NCBI GenBank assembly: GCA_964019165.1
Contig: OZ025279.1
Coordinates: 8,427,617 to 8,491,616, forward strand
DNA: 64,000 nt
Direction of reading: 5' to 3'
Origin: Mastigias papua
Lineage: Eukaryota > Cnidaria > Scyphozoa > Rhizostomeae > Mastigiidae
Position numbers and translations under genes: made by a program. The notes under the pieces were generated by a model. The model searched no databases, was not told the origin of the DNA, and saw only the letters and a list, made by a program, of their open reading frames with translations. Shown here one piece after another: positions 36,521-49,660 of this stretch (position 1 is its first letter; each line of letters starts with the position of its first letter).

Positions 36521-38165
36521 CAGTGGCGTAGCTGAACAAAGTTGGTTGGTCATGCTCTACCTATCATGGAGTGTGGCCACGCCCTTTTAACAAAGACACG
36601 CCCCCCTTGGTAGATGATGACATGCCCTTGAGTGTACAAAAATGTCTGCACACACAGCCTAACAGAAGTTAGGCCTAAGTAACAAACTGCTGCCAAAGAA
36701 TACCGCTCATAAATGTGAGGAGAAAGTGAAAATTGCTCATACTGTACACACACCCCAATATAATTTCAAGTGTTTTATACATGCAAATCTCAGAATCTAC
36801 ATCAATGATACGAATATCTCTGAATTCAATCCATCATGAACATGATCAATAGACTATAATGACCATACACAAACAGTGAGTAAATCCCATTTTACCATTC
36901 CCCCTAGATCAACCACAAACAGGAGAGTTCTTGTGGATTGTTCTGCTTCCAAAACAACTTATAATGACTATCCACATATCTAAGAGGTCTGTACACTCAT
37001 AATATGATTAAACGATCATTCTAAATAAACAAATTTTATACATCTTTCCTATTGTTCTCACAGCTCTACATTATGAATAAAATCTGCTTTAAAAGTTGCT
37101 TGGGCTTTCCTGACCTTAGACCGAATTGTCTTGTCCCATTTCTACTTTAAATGTTTCTTACCATAGTGCCATACCAAACAGCTGTCACTAAGTACACATA
37201 TGATAATGGTAGTTGGCGAGTACACACTTTAGCAGTTTAGTCACCTCGCATTTCTAGTATGGTGCTGTTTTGGGCCAATCACTCTCTACCGGTTAGGCCT
37301 GATCCCTTCAATGCAAAGAATCATCAACAGTGTACAGGCTTATAAGGGAAGCAACCCCAACAAATAGCACTTCGAGTGCCTCACATGAACAGCAGTCAAT
37401 TGGTGTTCAGCAACATTCGGCATAAACCACCGGTTATATTTGGTTCGACAATTCCCATTTCAGTCGTGTTAAGTTCAAACTGATCTCATCACAATTTGCA
37501 ACACGATATTCCTATCAAGACGATCTTTTTGAGCTAAGTTCTGAGCTATCACTTGGTTCACTTGGACAATGTTTACCTCGAATGCCCTTTGTCAAAGCGA
37601 ACAGCAGCGCAGACTTCAACAACAGCCAGAAAAAGACACAGGGTTATTAGGTCATGCTATCAGAAATTGGCATGACTGCTCTTCTCACAGGGCTCTGCTG
37701 CAGCACTGTACAACATGCATCAATCAGGCATGCTAAGCAGGACGATCAGTCATGCTCATCAGGTCAATCAGTCATGCTCTTTCGAAAAAGCATGACGAAG
37801 CTTTGTTCTTCTCCTCTGCATAACATTTGCATTACAAAGAGACTGCATTATCCGGCACAGTTGAGCATGACCAAACAGAGGGTGCCAATGCCATGGGCAT
37901 GACTAAATTCATAGGGCATCTTCCGGTCAGCTTCAATCGAAGAATCATAGCATGACAAGGCTGGCTACCCTGTGAACTATAACATTCAGGGGGATGGATA
38001 CACTGAATCAAATAGAAAAGTCCGGGGGATACCTCATCGAACTTAAGAGAGATTACTAGCGGGTACTAGCTGGCTAAATAATTTTGTACGTAAAATGGCA
38101 GTGGTGTTTTTGGAAAAGTTTAGTCATGCTCAGCATGACAAGCATGACCGCTAGCTACGCCACTG
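36521..38165. mobile_element. Non-autonomous hAT-type DNA transposon
   Basis: The 1645-base element is bounded by inverted CAGTGGCGTAGCT (36521-36533) and AGCTACGCCACTG (38153-38165). It is flanked by an exact 8-base direct repeat TAAGAGGC (36513-36520 and 38166-38173). CAGNG-type ends and 8-bp target duplication are hallmarks of hAT elements. The interior has no transposase. The word GTCATGC or its complement GCATGAC occurs many times near both ends, especially 37650-38150, as expected of transposase-binding subterminal repeats. Confidence 0.9.
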
Positions 38166-38173
38166 TAAGAGGC

Positions 38174-39428
38174 GTTGTCGACAAGAGCATTCATGGACCT
38201 AAACAGACTCGGCAAGAGTTATGCACAATTTTTCTCACAAAAAATTGCTCTCTGTTGTATACTCTCTTTCACAATGCAAATAGCTACCAATATTTTGAAC
38301 TGTAAGTTGAGAGGGAGTCAGCCTAGCTGTTTTTGAAAAGACACCCGTAATCTTCAAGTTCTAGTTTGCTCCTCCTCTTACAATCCCTCTGCAAACATTC
38401 AGTGAGACCACGTCATTCCTGAATTTCTTCGAAGTTTTTGCCCTAACTGCTATGCGAGGAAAATCAAGCCCTTCTTATAGGATAATTTCATGATAAATAT
38501 GATATGATTTTTCCGAAGATAAATTTTGCTGACTGAGAAGTAACTTACTAGCTGTCTTGAAACACACATTTTTATTAGGAACCTTACTCACAAGGCCTAA
38601 TTCTTAAAGTTCTGTTCTAAAGTCATTTTTAGGCCTCTTTTTTCACATTGTGTCACTGCACTTCCAGAATAGCCTTTTTAAACTATCCATTCCGTACTAT
38701 GTAGAAATTATAAGTATTAAGTGTTAATACAGCATACTATAGACTTTGTAAACTTGAATGTAATCTCGTGCATAAAACACTGCTACATGAATTGTGAACA
38801 ATTCTTCAAAATTTAAAATTGCCTTAGAGACGTCGTCTTTATTAGCTCAAGCTACTTAGCGTTTTCTGGCCTTCTACGTTTAGTTTCCTTATAAAGCGCT
38901 TCCTTGCAGAGGAACGTATAGATGAGAGAAATATCTCTCAGCGAAATCTTGCTAATCCTTTTCTCACTGTAGATTGAGCGATTGGTAATGCGACCGTAAT
39001 GGGTAATCTCATGAACTATTCAAGCACATGTATTGACAACTTCCAGTGGCTATTGCTTTTAACTAAAATTTATTTATAATTTATTGCGTGATATCTTGAT
39101 AATCGGACGCAAAGCTTTTACTTATTTGGAGAATTTAATACACCTGTCCTTGGTTACTGTTCAACAACATCTTTGTTCATCACGTTATATGGTGTGAAAC
39201 AACGGCTCCGAATGTGAATTGAAGCTGTGAAAAGTAGTATATTGGTAATGGGAGTAACTGCAAGAAGCTGGCTACTTTGTGGCCCTTATGAGAAGCTATT
39301 CATAACTTCAGGTGTAGCTCACTCTAAGAATAATTGGTAGTAACTTTTTTTGAAAATTGGTATTCTGCTCATAATTAGTATTACCTATAGCCTACCTATG
39401 GCAGAGCCCCCAAGAGTCAAAATTGAAA
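38174..39428. other. Intergenic, no feature recognised
   Basis: It is AT-rich sequence between two DNA transposons. I see no exon, RNA gene or repeat structure that I can support. Confidence 0.5.
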
Positions 39429-39430
39429 TA

Positions 39431-40510
39431 CAGTCTATTCTCGACAAGTGGAACCTCCATGGGACCGAGAAAGATGGTTCCACTTACCGAATGTTCCACT
39501 TATCCGAACTGCTTGGTAATTGGAACCTCCTGAAACCGAAAAAGTTCCACTTATCGAACTTCTCCCTTGTCTGATTTCTCTGGAGAGCGTGGCATTAGCG
39601 AATAATGGAAAACAGGGGGAAAGGAACAAAAGAAAAGAATTAATAAGTGTTTATATTCCATATGATGATTATTTTCAAAGTAATGTAGTTATGCAGAATA
39701 ATCTTTTATGCACGCTTGTTTTTAGAGTTTGTGAAAGTTCCTATTCAATTAATTTGGAAATTCAGTTTTGAAACTGACATTGAATCGTTTCTTCCACCGA
39801 CTCACCCATCCATCAGAAGCATGAAAATCATTGAGTTTAATGATTTTGCAGACTGTAGAGCTTTTTCATTAAATACACTACAGCTGGTAGGAATATTGCT
39901 GTATGTTGCAGTTTTCAGCCATTTATGAACGGCAGAGTCCAACTTCTCGTATGTCACAGTCTTCATTTTTTTTCTCTTTTTAGAAGCAGTATTTTCTTCA
40001 ACTGCTTCAAATATTTCAGCTTTCTTTTTTACCCAGTGTGAAACTGTGTTTTAGCAACACCATATTTCTTTGCTGTAGCTATACAGCTTTGGCCTACATC
40101 AATTTCTTTTAAAGCCTTGTATTTGTTGACTATAGTTAAACAGGCAAGCCTTCGTTTCAAAGACTGCACAGCTGCCATTTTTTAAATGTGACTGCTGATA
40201 TATTTTTTGTTTTCATTACTTGATAGCAATCGAATGTTTGCAAGAATATTCGAATAAAGAATGTATTGATTAAAATGATTCGAACGTACTTAGGATGATT
40301 TTTTTTGGAAAAGTTCCACTTATATGAATAAATATTGCTCGTGGGGCCAAAGAAATGGTTCCACCTATCGAAAGTTCCACTTATCGAGGGTTCCACTTAT
40401 CCGACTATAGTAAGGGAGGTTTGTTAATTCAAATCCAAGGAACCGGGGAAATTGGTTCAACTAGGCGAAAGTTCCACTTATCCGGGATTCCACTTATCGA
40501 GAGCAGACTG
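39431..40510 (-). mobile_element. pogo/Tigger-like DNA transposon remnant
   Basis: Ends are CAGTCTATTCTCGACAAGTG on the left and, complemented on the right, CAGTCTGCTCTCGATAAGTG, each next to TA (39429-39430, 40511-40512), the Tc1/mariner target site. Subterminal TCCACTTATCGA/TCCACTTATCCGA words repeat at both ends. The minus strand holds a broken CENP-B-type DNA-binding region. At 1080 bases it lacks the DDE domain and is non-autonomous. Confidence 0.85.
39740..40178 (-). pseudogene. Broken pogo/CENP-B-type DNA-binding domain
   Basis: From ATG at 40178-40176 the frame reads MAAVQSLKRRLACLTIVNKY, and then IATAKKYGVAK, a psq-type helix-turn-helix. After a frameshift come EKLDSAVHKWL and, in another frame, DFHASDGWVSRWKKRFNVSF, the second helix-turn-helix typical of Tigger/CENP-B. 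At least two frameshifts are present and no catalytic domain follows. Confidence 0.8.
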
Positions 40511-40512
40511 TA

Positions 40513-42235
40513 CGAAGCACCCTGCGAGCGAAGAGAACGGAAATAGATGGCCAGGAGATCAAACCCAGAGAATTCTGTGACCATTCCCTTTACAGTATTC
40601 AATACAGTTCAATATTTCAGAATGAATTTCAGATTATTTCTTGTAGTCAATTGTGCACGAAGTGATCTACTTTACACTTTTCTTAAGTTTCATCAATCCA
40701 ATTCGTGAAATGCCGCAAGATGTTGTCATCACTTCTCTTTTCAACTATCGGAACGGAGAAAGTCATTAAACTTTTATTCATTCTTGTTGTGTTTCTGATT
40801 TTTTGGCAACAAGGTTTTCGATGCATTTTTCACACTACATCTGTCATGGTAGCTTGTGCCCATTTGAAAGGATCACCGAGGAGCAGAAAAGATCTTTTAT
40901 CATTGCACATTTGTTCTTCTGAACCATCAAAGGCTGGAATCTACCAGGAATGTTGCAAGAGTACATTTGCGGGTACTTCATTCCATTCTTTTCATGTTTA
41001 GAATTCAACATGTCAAGTGTTTTATTTTTCACCACTCTCATCGAGTAATAGAACTTCTTGTATTCGCGCATATCACCCTGCAAATCATGTATAAGCAAAT
41101 CTGACCAACTAGGCGCTTTTCTTTTTCCTTCGGTTATTCATTTTCAGGGGATATAAAAAATATTCAAACAAATCTGCAACATTCTGCACTGCTTTGATCC
41201 TTTCACACAATATCAGCAAAAAGTCTCTCGCGTTGCATAGTACACCCCAGGACTTCCTGAAGGCACTTTACACGATCAAGACTTGACATAATAGCTTAGA
41301 TTCGTATAAAGTCTCATCCTAGGAATCACTAGTGACTTTTGTTCCGTTCTGCAGACCAGCAAGAAGCTTGACTGCATAAGAAGTGGAGACCGCGGCATTT
41401 GTGCAAAAGTTTAATCACATGATCGATGGACTGCAGTCGAGTTCTCCAACTCTGTCCTTTTGATTCTTACTGCAATCCGTTTGACTTGTTTGTTCGGTTG
41501 GTAGCTCCAGGTAGATACTTTCTCTTCATCTTCAGCGTGTGTTACCTCGTAACATTTGTTCATATCTAAACAGTTCATGGTTATCGTGAATAAAGAATGA
41601 AAAATGAATGAATGAAATGAATGAACAGAGCACCAAACACCGTTGGCAATCCTATGAAAGTACTTATAAACTTGTCAAAACTGTTGCCACTAAGCGATCC
41701 TTAATATACTATCAGGATTTTACATAAGTTGTGCCAGGAAGCGTGAGGATGTTTCTGACTTCCCGGACTTCCTCTTCAGATATTTCAAATATTAGTAATT
41801 TCTTAGAGCACCAATTCCGTTTGTCGCTCAGAATCGTGCCGTTTGTGAAACGTGGCATTCTTTCCAGAGTTCTTTAGACACGCCTAAATAGCATTGATGG
41901 TTCACTATAGAACAGTTTTCGGTCCTATTTTGTGAAGCACCCTGGATTTGGAAGCTCACAGACAATTGCCCCCCTTTTCCTCCCCCTTGGGCGGCTGTAG
42001 TCGTTGATGAAAGTTAACTATGTGAGTGCCAGTTGTAAAGTCATCTACATATAGAGTACTAATATGCCATGCTCTGTTCATTGACTCTTCAATTCACATA
42101 TCAGTAGAGTTCTTTCTTTTGGTGATTTAAATATGTTTGCTTTTCTTTGATCAACAAACGCTAAATAGAACCCAAGTTGGTTTTTATCTAAAGTCGTTCA
42201 AGGAATTAGTTTTGTATCTTACTTGAAGTAAATTT
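40513..42235. other. Intergenic, no gene recognised
   Basis: No supported gene. A (TGAA)n tract near 41595-41633 may be a retroelement tail. Confidence 0.45.
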
Positions 42236-42352
42236 TTCGTCCAGCACTCGTCAGAGTATGAAGCGTTGGATAACGACCGAATGGTGAAGCTGATATTGAG
42301 CTTACCATTGGGTCGTTATTTCGACGTTTCATACTCTGACGAGTATCGGACG
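42236..42352. repeat. Long hairpin, arms ~55 bases
   Basis: Left arm 42236-42291 and right arm 42298-42352 pair with roughly 90% identity around the loop GATATT. Shared words are CTCGTCAGAGTATGAA and ATAACGACC. The arms carry the AGAGTATGAA word of the inverted repeat at 28976-29025. The right-arm text CTGACGAGTATCGGACGAAC is hammerhead-like but lacks an exact GAAA. Confidence 0.75.
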
Positions 42353-43142
42353 AACAAATTACTTTCAATATGCTGTCTTTTTCATGCGATAGTGCAATTC
42401 TGCAGTACTAACAAGCTTCTCAATTATTTTTTTGCTGTAAAGTATCTTCCGCTTTCTTGAGCAGCTTAGAAGCATGTTTGGGTAGATTAAATCCTGGAAG
42501 ATAAGATAATCTTCTTCACTGTATCACAGATCTAATTTGTTATGGCTGGCGATTTTCTTATGAATTTGTTCAGAGGTTTCAAACAGACATGCTCTTTCGA
42601 TTGCTTCATGTTCATACGGAAGCATAATGCCGAATGGACTTTCTTTTTCCTATTTCCATGTCATCTAATTAACAAATGGATGAATGACCATAGGTTGCCA
42701 TAGATGCTTGCCCTTTTGTTTATTATGAAATGCCTGTTTTTGAATTAATGCTTTCCTAATAACACCCGTATACGGTGCTGGCTCATATTGTTTGTGTTTT
42801 ATAACGCTTTCACAGCTAATTAGGCAAATATTCCTTTCGGCGAGGAGACAATTCGCAAAGGAAATTGCCTTTCATCACATCGTCCTCAAACTTTGATTAA
42901 GTCACTGTGAGCTCAAATCATCTGCCAAAGCAATAAAATGACTATGGTTATATATTGGCGTTTAAAACGGTACTTTTGCTCAATTAAATTCTCAAATATA
43001 GCTGCGAAATAGATGTGTACCGTTTGCCTTTGGCTTTCTTGGTTTATGAAGTTTCGACAATTTGCTGCGAAAAACGGACAGTTTCTGTGATTGCTAAACC
43101 AATTTTTTAATTTCTCATACCTCCTTTCATTCTTTTCACGGC

Positions 43143-43258
43143 GTGTATTGTTTGCGGGTGCTATAAATTCAGTGCCAGCATGGTACATTGCTCCAATTGA
43201 TATCGCCACTTGCATTCGCGAAGACTAGTCAGTAGACTGTTTACTACAACCATCAAAA
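43143..43258 (+). promoter_or_regulatory. TATA-box promoter and 5'UTR, peptide gene A
   Basis: TATAAAT at 43162-43168 lies about 91 bases before the ATG. The 24-base surroundings (GTGCTATAAATTCAGTGCCA and flanks) are identical in copy B at 51718-51741, whereas the intron has diverged, which suggests functional constraint. Confidence 0.7.
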
Positions 43259-43363
43259 ATGAAGACTGCTTTCGTGATTCTTTTACTTGGTTTGATTGTT
43301 ATCTCACAAGTTGAGTCATTAACAAGTGGAGGTCTGCAAATGTGGGGCAAAAGAGCAATGCAG
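43259..43363 (+). CDS. Peptide gene A exon 1
   Basis: It codes for 35 residues, signal peptide plus GLQMWGKRAMQ, with donor GTAAAC. Confidence 0.87.
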
Positions 43364-43962
43364 GTAAACCATATTGCATTATTCTCAGATATGCGTAATG
43401 TGCAGCTATAGATCGATGAGCTTTAACTTCTCAATATTAGACTTGTTACCATCCGTGTGTTTATGTGTCACGTATATTGGTTTTCTATGGCATGTACGTG
43501 GCCCAAGCTTAGTCGAGAGCTGCTTTTCTGGAGCGAAGAAGCCCTCAACTGAGCTTGGGGACGGACCGTTATCTCACAGAGCAACAGTGAATAACTTGTT
43601 GTTGCTCTGTGAGATGACGGGCCGTTGTCTTCAGGAAAATTATTCTGCCAAATAGCCTGCATTTGCTTCATAGAAAAGAGACAGCAACTTTCACGGAGTT
43701 AGTGCTACCCTATGAGAAAAACTATGCGCTACACACTGACATCAGCCAAACCATGAATTCACAAGGTTGCTACCTGTTATATCGCAATCGCAATGCTCTC
43801 ATGACAATTGTACACTTTCACGTTAAACAGAATTATATCACTTTTTAGGCAAAATTGAACGAATTCAAGTATGTGCAACAGACAATTTCTAACTTCTGTG
43901 AAAAAAGCTACCATATATGCAAGGGAGCAAGGCAGTCGACTGAACAGGCAAAGAAAAAGTAA
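43259..43962 (+). CDS. Small secreted precursor with predicted Trp-amide peptide, copy A
   Basis: Two exons (43259-43363, 43849-43962; phase 0 intron) give 72 residues. Residues 1-20 (MKTAFVILLLGLIVISQVES) look like a signal peptide. LTSGGLQMWGKR follows: GKR is a dibasic cleavage site with an amidation glycine, predicting a single peptide ending in Trp-amide. The C-terminal part has two cysteines (CEKSYHIC) and ends in KKK. The design (signal peptide, one amidated peptide, short cysteine-containing tail) is like AKH/RPCH or luqin/RYamide precursors, but the peptide sequence matches neither, so no family is assigned. It could be any secreted regulatory peptide. The paralogue at 51827 keeps signal, GLQxWGKR and tail. 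Confidence 0.85.
43502..43625. repeat. Two adjacent hairpins in intron of peptide gene A
   Basis: The first pairs CCCAAGCTTAGTCGAG (43502-43517) with 43544-43559, and the second pairs 43561-43586 with 43600-43625 (CTCACAGAGCAACA and complement). Copy B has no equivalent, so this is probably an inserted MITE-like sequence. Confidence 0.6.
43849..43962 (+). CDS. Peptide gene A exon 2
   Basis: It codes for AKLNEFKYVQQTISNFCEKS then YHICKGARQSTEQAKKK and TAA. Acceptor TTTTTAG. Confidence 0.85.
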   Translation, partial: AKLNEFKYVQQTISNFCEKSYHICKGARQSTEQAKKK

Positions 43963-44696
43963 TGGTTTGAAGAGATGCAATACCACACATCTTAGATTAA
44001 AAAGGGGACGATTATTCTTACAGAGACCCTTAATCTGTACTTGAGACTTGTTATTGAAAATGATATATACAAAATGCATTAATCAACCGTTATTCTCTTC
44101 TTTGTGTCTTTCTATCAAAGAGTTCAAATTTCCTTTTTAAATCCTGTGAGACTAGTTTTGATAGATTATCCGTTTGATGCAAAGGTATAAATCTCCAGCA
44201 GATTTTGTTCATATCGAAATTTTGGGATATGGCATTTGCTAGACATTTTACGCTGTATGTACGGAAACCACTGGCTTTCTATACTCGAATTTTATGGAGT
44301 TATAGATGCTAAGTTCATTGCTTTCCTCTACAGTAGATCGTTTTCTATTGAATCTCCTCCTCGCAATCTAACTAGCAAGCTAATTTCTCTCAGAAATATT
44401 AGTAAATGACATTGATTGATTATGACCAAATAATTATTTGGTGTGTCGGAAACTTTGGACAGTAAATAACAGAATAATTGGAGGTGATCTGCAGGATGCC
44501 ACCAGTAGTAGAAATATAAATCTATCAGGCCTTGATCTGCGAGCAGATTTCAAAAAATAAACAGCAAACGGCACGCCAAACGGTTTCGTGTTTTCGTAGT
44601 TTTCTATATGCCCGTTTCTTCAATTATGTGTTGACTGAAACTCATGTCTAATATGTTTCATTACGACAAGCCTGGCCTGTAGAAGTACTGTTATGC

Positions 44697-44740
44697 CTGG
44701 TAAGTAAGTAACCGAGTAAATAAGTAAGTAAGTAAAAGTA
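44697..44740. repeat. (TAAG)n microsatellite
   Basis: About ten imperfect AAGT tetramers between 44697 and 44740. Confidence 0.8.
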
Positions 44741-44940
44741 GTTCATTGGTCTGGGGAAAGCCGTCTTAATGGTTGACTATTCGTCTCCCTTCTGTTGTCA
44801 AGCAAAGTTAACATAGCGCTAGAATTGCGTATAGCTTTGTACTAACTTGCGTGTCCGCGACCCATGCCTTCGTGCGCTTGGTCGATGGTTTCCAAATTAG
44901 TCAGGACACAGATTAGTCAGTACTTTGTGTTATTTTAGTG

Positions 44941-45128
<188 letters not shown>

Positions 45129-47809
45129 TTAAAAATGGTTTCCAAAGGGCTAATGTGACACTGTGAAAACGTATTGGCACCCTGGTGTTGAAGCAGAGTT
45201 ACACATTATTACACTATCGCTGCACAATGCATGGCCTAACCATTTGTATACCCTAGCCTCAATTGTTAGGTATCCGATGTGATTCTGATGATGTATCCAT
45301 TGAATTGTCCTATGATTTTGAATCACATTATCAAAGAAATTTGAGCCACATGAAGAGAAAAGTTGGAGATCATTCATTTTGTAAGTCAAGAATATGAGTA
45401 AACAGCGATCATTTTTATTTCTATCTTTTATGATCCTTCAGCTAGATGAGAAATGTCTGCGAAGTTTCTTGAATGCTTTTGTAGAAAAAATCAATAAATC
45501 TGGGATGCTCCCAACCTTAGCAATCGTTGTATTTTTTCTCGGCTTGTGTCTATTTCATTAACTGTGAAGCGAATGCACATTGTGTTCTCCAGTCTGAGGA
45601 TTTTCCGCGTGCATCACGGAAAACGACATGTATTAAAACATACGGGTGATTTTTCATAACACCAGTTGATTATATCATTTCAAAGAGATGCTAAATTTGA
45701 CGTAGAAACAGTATAGTTATTACTTTGTACATTGTAACAGAGCCTTTCTTTTACATTGCAACAGCTTAAATATTTTTGGTCACCTTAATATGAACTGTGG
45801 TTGTACTTTCTAGACTTGATTTATAGCTTGAAGATTCCATAGGAGAGAACCTGATGATATAAGTTTTGTGTGCCAGCCTGTACTAATTGATTATTTGTGC
45901 TACCTGTTGGCGGCTAATTCCATGATCAAGAAAACGCCTTGAATAAATTACCACAGGTAGCATATTAGTAAATTACACATGTATTGCTTGCCTTTGCTAT
46001 TAGGGACTAAGATTAAGCCACAGCAACGATTTGTTAAGCAAGTCTAACACCTGGTCTTTATGTGGATTTCTTATCAGGAAGGTTCATGGTATCGGTAATA
46101 GGACCTGGTCATTTTTGTGTCCGATGTAATGTGTCAACACTTGATGTTCACCCTAGGGGTCTTTTCTATAATAATAGCTTCAGTGTTGTAAGTAGGAGAG
46201 TTTTGGATGAGAGCGATATGATGCACAATACATCTTCGGTTATTCATTGAATCTTGTTCTGCCTCCAACTTATTACACCGACACCGGCGCGGAAGGAATT
46301 TAGATGGTGCAGGAAGAAATTTTGAGTCATAATGCCGGGTCATGAGACCATTGTTGTAGTAATGGTTTGGTTATCAATTTTTATAGCTGCTTGGAAAGGT
46401 TTGATAGTGGAGAAAAACAACAAAATCATTGCAACCTTAACAGTAATATATTACATTTCTGGTTGCTTCACTGTTTTCTACATTATCTTCTAATCTGTGC
46501 GTCAATATTCAATTGTGAGCTGTGATGTTTCTCATTTTCAACAAGTTGCCATTCTAGCTCTTTCATCCTTTTTAGTTTTTCTCAGCAAGTTTGGTTGGTA
46601 AGGCAATAAATTCATTTGCCTTCTCTAGAGTTTATTCTTCAAAACAGCATCCTTGATAGGATGTTTCAGAGCCTCCAGGAAGAGCCTTAAATTTTTCATG
46701 TCTTTTAAAAGTGATCTTTATTCCTGCATCTTGACATGCTCTTTTAATTGTTGAAGAAGCATAGGTGATGAAAGAGCTAGCTTCTTCTGTTTGCATGTTT
46801 TGATTTCTGGAAATTTTTCTGTTTTGTATTTATCTTGAGGGAGTTTACTGTATAGAATACAACATGTTTTTAACTATATATAGCTTATAGCAGTGTTTAA
46901 TGATAAGTATATTAGATTTATTTATCACTTATAATCCATTTTTCTACTCTTTCTCTCTCCCTGTAAGCATGATTGGCTGCTTATATTACACCCCTCTGTT
47001 ATGGTTACGTAATTGTCATGGTGGATTTTCACCCCAAAAGATCATTGAAAGCTTCACACGTTGGCTACATCTTCCATCTGCTGCTAATTCAGCATATTTG
47101 CTAATGGGCCATCTTGGTGATCTGTAATTGAAGGTAGTAGAGAATATTTGAGTTCATAGTTGAGTAGGAAAAGCAAAGGATGTTGCATGTCAAATATCAT
47201 ATGTCCACATTAAACCTTGCGAGACTCCATTCTGAGGTTAGGATTGACTTTGTTCTGCTCTTGACCAGTGATCTTTTCATCTCGTCCAATATTCACGCAG
47301 CTCACCTTCTTTTCTACTTTACATTTGATTTTGCTAATAAGTCTGCTCCAGTAGGATTTTGGCAAAAGCACGTAAAGTTTATCCGGTTAGAAAACAATGT
47401 GGAGAATGGGGAACACGCCCGCGTCCTCAATCATTTTCGAAGTATTTGGTTGCCAATTCAGTAACTCTCCTCCCCTCGTAGAGGTGTTTCATAAAAGTGA
47501 ATAATATCTTGCAAGAATGTTTAGTTGTGTTGAATGGGATTCCTTGCAAGGCAAAATTTACTATTCTTCTATTTTTCATATTCAATGAATAAGTTGTCAA
47601 TTTATGATTTTGGACATAAATATCTTATTTAGGGCAAAATATACCAAACGCCTTTTTGCCATACTACGCATCGTATTAAGCAAAGATGAATCTAGTCTTT
47701 AGAGGTTAAATAGAGGTATCTAGTCAGAAAGCAGATAAAAGTATAAAATACTCATTAGAATAGACATTTGATTCTAGTAGACTACTTCAGAGTGATGCAA
47801 ATTTAGCAT

Positions 47810-48560
47810 CTTGCAGTTGTCACTTGCAACATAGATACATGGCTTGATGGCAATAGGCTATTTCTGAACACAACCAAAACACAGTCAATGACTATTTCAA
47901 CAAGGCATAAGCAAGCTTCATTGAAACGAGAAAATGAGCAACTAAACCTGCAGGTGTATAATGAAACCCCAGGAGCTGTTCAAAACACTAACTATCTAGA
48001 AGTTCACATTGACAGTTTTCTTGGTTGGAAGAGCCATATTCAGGAAAACTCTAAAAAAATTTCTCGATCTCTTGGGGTGATAAAATATGCAAAAAGATAT
48101 CTTCCTTTCGATGCGCTTATATATCTCTATACTAATGTCATTGACCCTATTTCACGGTACTGCTGTTCTGTGTGAGGTGTGTGTGATGCAACCGAAATCC
48201 ATAAGCTACAGAAACTTCAAAATCGAGCTGACAGAATCATTATCGGCAGCAATTTCAATGTCCCTAGCAAGCCATTAATAGAAAATTTCGATTGGAATGC
48301 GATTAATGAGATGATACAGTTTGAATCACGAGTTATGGTGTTCAAATCAGCAATACCTCTCTGACTTGTTTGTAGCAAACTCCACCAATTCCTCATACAA
48401 TCTAAGAAGTACTGGCACTGAGCTTACGTTACTAAAGAAGAACATCTCAACTGGCCAGAAAAGCTTCTCGTATAGGGGTACTAAACTTTGTAATAGGCTT
48501 CCACATTAGTCAAAGTGAGCCTTTAACCTGATCTCCTTCGAGAGCTTTTTTTATAGACAC
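47810..48560 (+). pseudogene. CR1/Jockey-like LINE fragment
   Basis: Translations in shifting frames give GNRLFLNTTKTQSMTIST, GVIKYAKRYLPFDALIYLYT, LQKLQNRADRIIIGSNFN and FSYRGTKLCNRLPH, the C-terminal half of a LINE RT and its tail. It is the same family as 31130-32860 by the NRLFLN...KTQSM and FSYRxTKxCN words. Stops and frameshifts make it inactive. It sits between the two duplication copies. Confidence 0.85.
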
Positions 48561-49039
48561 TATCTACTATTGAGACTTTTACCATCTCTTCTCTTTAACA
48601 ACTATTTTATTTTTTAAGCTATGACCTTAGATATATGTTTAAAACCTTTTTACTTGTTGTATATTATTGAACACTGTAGATTTTTAGTAGATAATATATC
48701 TACGATTTCGTTCTTATTTCTTATTGCATTTAGATGGAGTGTCCCTTGAAAAGGAGCTGCAACTATAGGGCTACCCTCCCTAAACGTATGTAATGGAGAA
48801 TTTCATTTGATCAAATCCAAAAATACAATAAAAATGATAAACTATAATCTATCAAGCCAACCCTTCAAAATTGTGCATTGGTTGCATACTCACACACTTT
48901 AATAAGTAAGTTCTATAGCATCTCTAAATACTATTTATGAAAGCTTCAAAGTTTAGGAGATGTCCACTCTTTATTTCTAGGACAGAATATATAGTACGAT
49001 GATCTTCTTATACAGGTATTTATTATTTGCTTAGTGAGA

Positions 49040-49660
49040 CACAGAGTTTCATTGTCTGGTACGTTTATTCGTTGTAAAGGTCGTTCAGGTATCTGACGTT
49101 GAAATTGAAGATTATATCCTAGATGCAGGGATTTCTAACCAGCTACGAAGGTAGTTATGAGCAAGAGTGTCTAAATTATTTATAATCCGACTTTGATCAA
49201 ATCGCATGATAGTTTTCTCATTATATATTGAGAATACAACCATATCTTATTTTTAGCATGTAGAGGTAGACTATTGTTTCTGTCAATGGGTTGTGTTGCA
49301 ATTTGTAGTAACTCATCTTTACGTTTCTGATTGTCCCATCTCAAAGCTGAACCTCCTTCCAAGGCATTTATGGCTTTTTTCATGGACTCGCATGATGTTT
49401 CCGTTGGCATAAACTTTTGGCTTGGGTTGCACTGATTTAGACCCTTTCTTCGGAATACGAAATGTCAAGCATTTATCCTCCCCACTTTTCATGTTTGACC
49501 ATTTGTATCATATTGTGAACATATTCGAAAGTACTTGGTTTTCGTATTTATTTGATGTAACTGCTACTGCATTGTCATCAAATTGAAAACAGTTTTTCGG
49601 ATTTAGAATTTTATGGTAGACATATCCCATATTGAGAATGAGAGGGCTACGTTAATCACC
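49040..49660 (-). pseudogene. Non-LTR retrotransposon RT remnant (different family)
   Basis: Minus-strand pieces read FQFDDNAVAVTSNKYENQ (near 49600), KCLTFRIPKKG, LLQIATQPIDRNNSLPLHAK, NKIWLYSQYIMRKLSCDLIK and LDTLAHNYLRSWLEIPASR. DDN stands where the RT catalytic box should be, and the order fits the region after it in R2-like or related RTs. Family placement is uncertain. Confidence 0.6.
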
